Below are positions 58,380-64,000 of a stretch of 64,000 nt of DNA, piece by piece. The notes beneath the pieces were generated by a model. It searched no databases. It saw nothing but the letters and a program-made list of their open reading frames with translations, and was not told the origin of the DNA. A program made the position numbers and the translations under genes. Within the stretch, counting starts at the first letter, position 1. The number at the start of each line of letters is the position of its first letter. This stretch comes from Qipengyuania nanhaisediminis (GTDB lineage Bacteria; Pseudomonadota; Alphaproteobacteria; Sphingomonadales; Sphingomonadaceae): contig NZ_FOWZ01000003.1 in assembly GCF_900115585.1 (NCBI RefSeq), positions 372,001-436,000 of the forward strand, read 5' to 3'.

Positions 58380-59066
58380 ATGGCTGACAGCCACGACAAG
58401 ATCGCGCGCCATGTCGCCATCATCATGGATGGCAACGGGCGTTGGGCGAAGCGCAAGCACCTACCGCGGGTCATGGGCCACCGCAAAGGCGTCGAGGCCG
58501 TGCGCGAGCTCGTGCGCAGCCTCAAGGACACCGAAATCGAGTGCCTGACGCTCTACGCCTTCAGCAGCGAGAACTGGAAGCGGCCCGAGGAAGAGGTCGA
58601 CGACCTCATGAACTTGATGCGCAAGTTCATAAAGTCGGACTTGCCTGAGTTCATCGCGAATGACGTGAGGCTGAAGATTGTCGGCGACTGGCAGGCACTT
58701 GCACCCGACATCGTAGAAATGCTCGAGGATGCGCTCGACAAGACTGCGCACGGATCACGGACCTTGGCGGTCGCATTGAATTACGGGGCCCACGCGGAAA
58801 TTGCCCGGGCCGCACGCAAGGCTGCCGACGCAGGCGAAATCGATGAAGAGAGCATCGCTGCCAACCTGTTCACGGCAGACTTGCCGCCTCTCGACCTGCT
58901 GATCCGCACCAGCGGAGAGGTGCGTCTCTCCAATTTTCTCTTGTGGCAGGCGGCCTATGCGGAAATGCTGTTCACGGATGTGTTATGGCCCGACTTCACT
59001 CCTGCGCACCTGATGGATGCGCTGGACCAGTTTGCGGGACGGGAGAGACGATTTGGTGGACGGTGA
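58380..59066 (+). CDS. uppS: Isoprenyl transferase (undecaprenyl diphosphate synthase)
   Basis: This 228-residue cis-prenyltransferase has HVAIIMDGNGRWAKRKHLPRVMGHRKG with the catalytic Asp, LTLYAFSSENWKRPEEEV, a basic/acidic central stretch, and LIRTSGEVRLSNFLLWQAAYAEMLF. It makes the lipid carrier used for peptidoglycan and O-antigen. Note that the usual GEQRLSNF motif reads GEVRLSNF. The stop overlaps the cdsA start, coupling translation. Confidence 0.95.
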   Translation: MADSHDKIARHVAIIMDGNGRWAKRKHLPRVMGHRKGVEAVRELVRSLKDTEIECLTLYAFSSENWKRPEEEVDDLMNLMRKFIKSDLPEFIANDVRLKIVGDWQALAPDIVEMLEDALDKTAHGSRTLAVALNYGAHAEIARAARKAADAGEIDEESIAANLFTADLPPLDLLIRTSGEVRLSNFLLWQAAYAEMLFTDVLWPDFTPAHLMDALDQFAGRERRFGGR

Positions 59067-59754
59067 TCCAAAGCCGAAGAAGAACGCGGACCTGCCAAAA
59101 CGCCTGATTTCGGCTGCCGTGATGGTTGCCATTGCTATTGCAGCGCTGGTGGCCGGGGACCCATGGCTCGACTGGTTCATCGCTGCAGTGGTGCTCGCTA
59201 CCTTCGTCGAATTCGTTCTGCTCGTCGTGAAGGCCACCACCAATGTGCCTTACCGGCTGGCTGCCATACTGGCGGGCGCGCTTTACATCGGGCTGGCCGG
59301 CTTTGTCCTTATGCGGATGCCGCCCGGCCTCGTGGTCGGCATTGTCGGGACGGTGATCGCAATCGATACCTTCGCCTACTTCTTCGGCCGCACGATCGGC
59401 GGGCCGAAGATCGCGCCTTCGATCAGCCCTTCAAAGACGTGGGCCGGGCTGCTCGGCGGCGTCGTTGGAGCAAGCCTCTGGCTGGCCCTGTTCATCTATT
59501 TCTCGGCGCGCCAGATTAGCGGGCCGACCACGATGGGCTTCGACATGAACGAGCTAGGCATGATCGCCTTGATGGGGCTTGCACTCGCGGTCGCTGCCCA
59601 GGCAGGTGATTTCCTTGAAAGCTGGCTCAAGCGCAAAGCCGGGGTGAAGGACAGCTCGCGCCTCATTCCGGGCCACGGCGGGGTTTTCGACCGGACAGAC
59701 GGCATCATTCCCGTGGTGCTCATCGCCGGTTTCGTCCTCGGTTCCGCAGCATGA
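59053..59754 (+). CDS. cdsA: Phosphatidate cytidylyltransferase
   Basis: This protein of about 233 residues has roughly six to seven helices and the family C-terminal signature GDFLESWLKRKAGVKDSSRLIPGHGGVFDRTDG. It makes CDP-diacylglycerol, the precursor of PS, PG and cardiolipin, and so feeds the pssA product earlier in the window. TTG 59053 or GTG 59056 begins just before the uppS stop; a longer frame from 59017 would overlap uppS more. Its stop overlaps the dxr ATG. Confidence 0.93.
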   Translation: MVDGDPKPKKNADLPKRLISAAVMVAIAIAALVAGDPWLDWFIAAVVLATFVEFVLLVVKATTNVPYRLAAILAGALYIGLAGFVLMRMPPGLVVGIVGTVIAIDTFAYFFGRTIGGPKIAPSISPSKTWAGLLGGVVGASLWLALFIYFSARQISGPTTMGFDMNELGMIALMGLALAVAAQAGDFLESWLKRKAGVKDSSRLIPGHGGVFDRTDGIIPVVLIAGFVLGSAA

Positions 59755-60908
59755 CCAGGTCGATTTCTGTTCTCGGCGCTACCGGTTCGGTCGGCGCGTC
59801 CACCCTCGATCTCATCCGTCGCAACCGCGACGATTGGCGCGTCGTCGCTCTCACAGCTCATTCCAATGTCGAAGATCTGGCGAAGCTGGCCCGGGAATTT
59901 GGTGCGGACATCGCGGTGATTGCGCAGGATAACCTTCTCGGCGCGCTGAGAGACGCACTGGCCGGTTCGGGGATCGAGGCTGCAGCGGGAAGGGCGGCCC
60001 TGTGCGAAGCTTCGGCGCGCCCGGCGGATATCGTGATGGCGGCAATCGTCGGCTGCGCGGGATTGGGTCCCGTGATGGCGGCGATCGAGCAGGGCACCAC
60101 GGTCGCCTTGGCCAATAAGGAAGCGCTCGTTTCGGCAGGCGAGGTGATGACGGCCGCGGTCGAGAAACACGGCGCTACGCTGCTTCCTGTCGACAGCGAA
60201 CACAATGCCATTTTCCAGTGCCTCCAGGGCGGGAAGCTGGCGGAAGTTCGCACTATCACCCTGACGGCCAGCGGCGGTCCGCTTCGTACATGGACCAAGG
60301 CCCAGCTGGATGAAGCCACGCCCGCTCAGGCAATCGCTCACCCCAACTGGGACATGGGCGCCAAGATCAGTGTCGATAGCGCCACGATGTTCAACAAGGG
60401 CCTCGAACTGATCGAGGCGCATCACATGTTCCCCGTCGGCCTCGACAAGATCAGGATCGTCGTCCACCCGCAGAGCGTCATCCATTCTATGGTAGAATAC
60501 CGCGACGGGTCGACGCTTGCGCAGCTCGGCCCGTCCGACATGCGCGTGCCGATTGCCTCGTGTCTCGCATACCCTGCGCGCATGGACACGCCGATGGATC
60601 CGCTCGACCTCGCAGCAATTGGCGAACTTACCTTCCATGCGCCCGATGAAGAGCGCTTCCCCGCGACGCGCTTGGCCAGAGAAGCTTCCCAGGCGGGCGG
60701 CGCGGCGCCTGGCACGCTTAATGCTGCAAACGAAGTTGCGGTCGCTGCATTCCTCGCAGGTAACATCCCGTTCAGCCGTATTGCGCTAATGGTGGAGCGC
60801 GTTCTTTCGGAAACAGAGCTTCCGCCTGCGCCGCAGACCCTCGAAGAGGTGCTGCGCGTCGACGAGGACGCGAGACGGCGCGCAAGCGCAATGCTGGAGA
60901 CTTGCTGA
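59751..60908 (+). CDS. dxr: 1-deoxy-D-xylulose-5-phosphate reductoisomerase
   Basis: This 385-residue MEP-pathway enzyme has the NADPH site VLGATGSVGASTLDLIRR, LANKEALVSAG, the metal-binding Asp/Glu region LLPVDSEHNAIFQCL, and SVDSATMFNKGLELIEAHHMF. It makes MEP for isoprenoids, including those used by the undecaprenyl and octaprenyl synthases here. It overlaps cdsA by 4 bases and precedes rseP by one base. Confidence 0.96.
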   Translation: MTRSISVLGATGSVGASTLDLIRRNRDDWRVVALTAHSNVEDLAKLAREFGADIAVIAQDNLLGALRDALAGSGIEAAAGRAALCEASARPADIVMAAIVGCAGLGPVMAAIEQGTTVALANKEALVSAGEVMTAAVEKHGATLLPVDSEHNAIFQCLQGGKLAEVRTITLTASGGPLRTWTKAQLDEATPAQAIAHPNWDMGAKISVDSATMFNKGLELIEAHHMFPVGLDKIRIVVHPQSVIHSMVEYRDGSTLAQLGPSDMRVPIASCLAYPARMDTPMDPLDLAAIGELTFHAPDEERFPATRLAREASQAGGAAPGTLNAANEVAVAAFLAGNIPFSRIALMVERVLSETELPPAPQTLEEVLRVDEDARRRASAMLETC

Positions 60909-60909
60909 G

Positions 60910-62049
60910 TTGGACGGTTCGATCCCTTTCTGGATGTATATCATCGGCTTCCCGCTGCTGCTGGGGCCGTTGGTGACGCTGCACGAACTCGGACACTATC
61001 TCGTGGGCCGCTGGTTCGGCGTCCACGCAGAGGCTTTTGCCGTGGGTTTCGGCAAGGAAATCGCTGGCTTTACCGACAAGCGCGGCACTCGCTGGAAACT
61101 ATGCGCGCTGCCGCTTGGTGGATACGTCCAGTTCAAGGGCGACATGAACCCAGCCAGCGTGCCGGACAAGGAAGCAATCGCTAACGCTTCCGCCGAAGAA
61201 CGCGAGGGCAGTTTCCATCATGCCAGCCTGTGGAAGCGCTCTCTGATCGTCTTTGCCGGGCCGGCCATGAATATCATCGTGACCTTGGCGATTTTCACGA
61301 GCTTTTTCATGATCTTCGGCAAACCGGTCTCGCCGGATCCGGCGATGGAAACGACGATCACCGCCTTCGCCGAAGACTCCGCTGCTGAGGAAGCCGGACT
61401 GGAGATCGGCGATCGTATCGTGAGGGTGGATGGCAAAGAGGTCGCCAGCTTCTTCGACTTGCGCGAAGCGATCATCATGTATCCGGGGCGTACGCTGGAT
61501 ATCGAGGTCATCCGTGACGGAGATGTGCGGAATTTCGACGTCGTCCCGCGCACGATCAAGGCGGAGGACCGGTTCGGCAACGTCTCGACCATCGGACAGA
61601 TCGGTATCCCACCTGCCGTCACCGAACGCCAGTTCGAAGGTGTGGGGCCCGGCGAGGCGGTCAATCTGAGCTTTGTCCAGACCGGCAAGCTGGTCGACAT
61701 GATGGTGACCGGGATCAAGCAGATCGTGGTCGGCGAACGTTCGGTAAAAGAGCTCGGAGGGCCGGTGACGATCGGCAAGTTTGCAGGTGAACAGCTGAGC
61801 CTCGGCGCGCTGGCATTTTTCAACCTGGCAGCGCTGATCTCGCTTAACTTGGCATTCATCAACCTCCTGCCAATCCCGGCTCTCGACGGCGGGCACCTGG
61901 CTTTTTACGCGGCGGAAGCGATCCGTCGGAAACCGCTGGGCCCCCGTAGTACGGAGGTGGCCTACCGGGCCGGTGTGGCACTTGTGCTCGCGCTGATGAT
62001 TTTCGTCACCTTCATAGATATCGCCAAACTCCCGTTCTTCGGGAATTAG
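60910..62049 (+). CDS. rseP: RseP site-2 protease
   Basis: This 379-residue inner-membrane zinc metalloprotease has HELGHYLVG (HExxH, about residues 22-26), a PDZ domain in the middle (AGLEIGDRIVRVDGKEVASFF), and the second metal motif LLPIPALDGGH near residue 320. It cuts anti-sigma factors and signal peptides in the membrane as part of the envelope stress response. TTG 60910 starts one base after dxr. bamA follows, as is common. Confidence 0.96.
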   Translation: MDGSIPFWMYIIGFPLLLGPLVTLHELGHYLVGRWFGVHAEAFAVGFGKEIAGFTDKRGTRWKLCALPLGGYVQFKGDMNPASVPDKEAIANASAEEREGSFHHASLWKRSLIVFAGPAMNIIVTLAIFTSFFMIFGKPVSPDPAMETTITAFAEDSAAEEAGLEIGDRIVRVDGKEVASFFDLREAIIMYPGRTLDIEVIRDGDVRNFDVVPRTIKAEDRFGNVSTIGQIGIPPAVTERQFEGVGPGEAVNLSFVQTGKLVDMMVTGIKQIVVGERSVKELGGPVTIGKFAGEQLSLGALAFFNLAALISLNLAFINLLPIPALDGGHLAFYAAEAIRRKPLGPRSTEVAYRAGVALVLALMIFVTFIDIAKLPFFGN

Positions 62050-62182
62050 GCGGGGAAAGGGCCGGGTGAAGGCGCGTCTGCGGCGTCACACGGCTTGATC
62101 GCGCGGCGCGCATGGGGCAGGGGGCCTTCAGGCGCTCCGCAAGGCGTCTTTTGTACTTTTGAGGACGGGAACTCCCTTGTCG

Positions 62183-64000
62183 ATGACTGATTTTGCGAAC
62201 GCCGCGAGCGAGACGAAACCATTTGGCGCGCGGCTCGTCGCCGGACTGATGGCCGGTTCGGTGCTGGCGGGCATGCCCGCAGTAGCTCTCGCGCAGGATG
62301 CCGAAGAGGCCCAGGCAGCACAGACGGTAGAGCCGGTAGTCCAGCAGGATATCGTGCGTTCGATCGCCGTGGCCGGTGCCCAGCGCCTCGAGCCGCAGAC
62401 GATTCTCTCCTACATCCGCTTGCGTCCGGGTGAGGAATACACCCAGGCAGTGGGCGACCAGGTCCTCAAGGACCTCTACGCGACCGAACTGTTCTCGAAT
62501 GTCAGCGTGACCAACAATGCCGGTAACGTCGTCATCACGGTGACGGAAAACCCGGTTATCAACCGCATCATCCTGGAAGGGAACGCGCGGATCAAGAATG
62601 ACAAGATCATTCCGGAAATCCGCCTCGCGCCGCGCCAGATCTTCACGCGTTCCAAGGTGCGTGCCGACGTTGCCCGCATCATCGAGCTTTACAAGCGGCA
62701 GGGCCGCTTTGCCGCCACGGTAGAGCCGCAGCTCGTCCAGCTGAGCCAGAACCGCGTGGATATCGTCTTCGAGATCGAAGAAGGTCCCAAGTCGAAGATC
62801 CGCCAAATCAACATCATCGGCAACGAGGCCTTCTCGGACAGCGATCTGCGCGGCGAGATGGTGACCAAGCAATCGCGCCTCTGGACCTTCTTCAGCTCGA
62901 ACACGAGCTACGATCCGGATCGCCTGGCGTTCGACCAGCAGCAGCTGCGCACCTTCTACCTCACCCAGGGCTACGCCGACTTCCGCGTCGTTTCCGCGGT
63001 CGCAGAGCTGACACCCGACAAGGAAGATTTCATCATCACCTTCGTCGTCGAAGAAGGTGAGCGCTACAAATTCGGGGACGTCAGCGTCGAAAGCGAACTG
63101 CGCGACTTCGACAGCGAAGCCATGACGGCTCGCCTGCCCATGCAGTCCGGCGACTGGTACGATGCCGAACGGGTCGAGGACACGGTCGAGCAGATGACCG
63201 AACTGGCCGGCACCTTTGGCTATGCCTTTGCCGAAGTGGCGCCCCAGTTCACCAGGAACCCCGAAACCTTGACGATGGACGTCAACTTCGTCCTCCGCGA
63301 AGCTGACCGCACCTATGTCGAGCGTATCGACGTCAACGGCAACACGCTCACCCAGGACAAGGTGGTGCGCCGCGAGTTCCGTGTCGCAGAAGGTGACGCG
63401 TTCAACTCGCTCGCCATCCGTCGCTCCGAAGCCCGCATCAAGTCGCTCGGCTACTTCCAGGAAAACTTCGAGATCACGCAGGTCGAAGGCAGCGCGCCCG
63501 ACCGTATCGTGCTTGAAGCCAACATCGAAGAACAGCCCACTGGCGAACTGCAGCTTTCCGCCGGTTTCTCGTCCATCCAGAGCTTCATTCTTTCCGGCTC
63601 GATCCGCCAGCGCAACTTCCGCGGTCGCGGCCAGACGGTCGGCCTGAGCGTCAATTACTCCCGCTTCTCGAAGTCGGCCCAGATCAGCTTCTCCGAACCT
63701 TACGTGTTCGACCGCAATATCTCGATGGGCGCGGACATCTATCACCGCGAATACGACAACGACTTCTTCGCCACCGATTTCAATCGCTACAAGCAGGCGC
63801 AGACCGGTTTCACCATGCGCGCCGGTGTTCCCCTTTCGGAATACATGTCGCTGATCGGCAGCTACACTTTCCAGTACGAAGACGTGTCGATCGGTGATGG
63901 CTTCTTCGAAGACACAGATGGCGATGGCGTCGCTGAATGTCTCCAGTCGCGCTTCATCTGTGAGGCCGTCGGCGAGCGTACGGTTTCGATTCTCGGCGCG
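62183..64000 (+). CDS. bamA: Outer membrane assembly factor BamA, cut by the window end
   Basis: The first 606 codons are visible. After a signal peptide (VAGLMAGSVLAGMPAVALAQ) come five POTRA domains (for example RSIAVAGAQRLEPQTILSYI, INRIILEGNARIKND, IRQINIIGNEAFSDSDLRG, YKFGDVSVES, VERIDVNGNTLTQDK) and the first strands of the 16-stranded barrel (LSAGFSSIQSFILSGSIRQRNFRGRGQTVGLSVNYS). It inserts barrel proteins such as the receptor in the element into the outer membrane. ATG 62183 is the best start; in-frame TTG 62177 is an alternative. There is no stop before the window end. Confidence 0.95.
   Translation, partial: MTDFANAASETKPFGARLVAGLMAGSVLAGMPAVALAQDAEEAQAAQTVEPVVQQDIVRSIAVAGAQRLEPQTILSYIRLRPGEEYTQAVGDQVLKDLYATELFSNVSVTNNAGNVVITVTENPVINRIILEGNARIKNDKIIPEIRLAPRQIFTRSKVRADVARIIELYKRQGRFAATVEPQLVQLSQNRVDIVFEIEEGPKSKIRQINIIGNEAFSDSDLRGEMVTKQSRLWTFFSSNTSYDPDRLAFDQQQLRTFYLTQGYADFRVVSAVAELTPDKEDFIITFVVEEGERYKFGDVSVESELRDFDSEAMTARLPMQSGDWYDAERVEDTVEQMTELAGTFGYAFAEVAPQFTRNPETLTMDVNFVLREADRTYVERIDVNGNTLTQDKVVRREFRVAEGDAFNSLAIRRSEARIKSLGYFQENFEITQVEGSAPDRIVLEANIEEQPTGELQLSAGFSSIQSFILSGSIRQRNFRGRGQTVGLSVNYSRFSKSAQISFSEPYVFDRNISMGADIYHREYDNDFFATDFNRYKQAQTGFTMRAGVPLSEYMSLIGSYTFQYEDVSIGDGFFEDTDGDGVAECLQSRFICEAVGERTVSILGA

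Noticed and set aside
62012-63745. A 577-codon frame antisense to bamA
   Set aside because: bamA is clearly coding on the other strand, with POTRA and barrel motifs.

Overview
The window looks like chromosomal DNA of an alphaproteobacterium of the Sphingomonadales, most likely an Erythrobacteraceae member (Erythrobacter/Qipengyuania/Altererythrobacter type). The evidence is the high-GC codon use, the conserved run rpsB-tsf-pyrH-frr-uppS-cdsA-dxr-rseP-bamA, an NDUFS4-type complex I accessory subunit, a DUF6456 protein, a short SRP RNA, and integrase, TraA and DUF6118 proteins of types I associate with sphingomonads. This assignment rests on family recognition, not on a search.

Region 1 (1-11.45 kb) is an accessory respiratory and stress block. 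It holds the tail of a stress-type SDR broken by an in-frame TAG, a DUF3008 protein, a GtrA-like membrane protein, a CtaG-type oxidase assembly factor, cytochrome b561, two c-type cytochrome lipoproteins, a caa3-type oxidase (subunit II with a cytochrome c tail, and a subunit I-III fusion), two small membrane proteins, a sorbosone-dehydrogenase-like lipoprotein, an extended SDR and a ZIP-like transporter. Several genes here lack canonical start codons. Region 2 (11.45-13.2 kb) is gene-poor, with two unknown proteins among degenerate copies of a dispersed repeat.

Region 3 (13.2-37.5 kb) is core chromosome: tRNA-Pro(GGG), yajC-secD-secF, a glycosyltransferase with an XRE regulator, DUF6456, a UDG-family protein, an ABC-F ATPase, an amidohydrolase, a SIMPL protein, a PepSY/response regulator/histidine kinase set, chorismate mutase, polyprenyl diphosphate synthase, hrpB, the complex I subunit, SRP RNA, dnaX-ybaB, lon, HU, a lipoprotein and rlmB.

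Region 4 (37.65-50.84 kb) is an integrative mobilizable element inserted at tRNA-Tyr(GTA). A P4-type integrase follows the tRNA, and a degenerate copy of the tRNA 3' end marks the right boundary. TGTGGGG(A/G)A-like repeats lie near both ends. Two small HTH/AlpA-type proteins sit beside the right end. The transfer module is a MobQ/TraA relaxase-helicase diverging from TraC- and TraD-like genes, with an RSF1010/Ti-like oriT nick core between them. No coupling protein or type IV secretion gene is present, so transfer would need help in trans. The cargo is a TonB-dependent receptor, two small membrane proteins and a PepSY membrane protein, probably for ferric-siderophore uptake and reduction, with a 19-bp Fur-like palindrome upstream.

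Region 5 (50.9-64 kb) is core again: a FabH-like ketosynthase, psd-pssA, a small SOS-box-associated membrane protein, rpsB-tsf, an inserted antisense TspO-like gene, then pyrH to bamA, which runs off the window. The observations most worth following are the oriT/att architecture of the element, the LexA-type box inside the probable promoter of the 79-residue membrane protein, and an overlooked 43-residue zinc-ribbon ORF.
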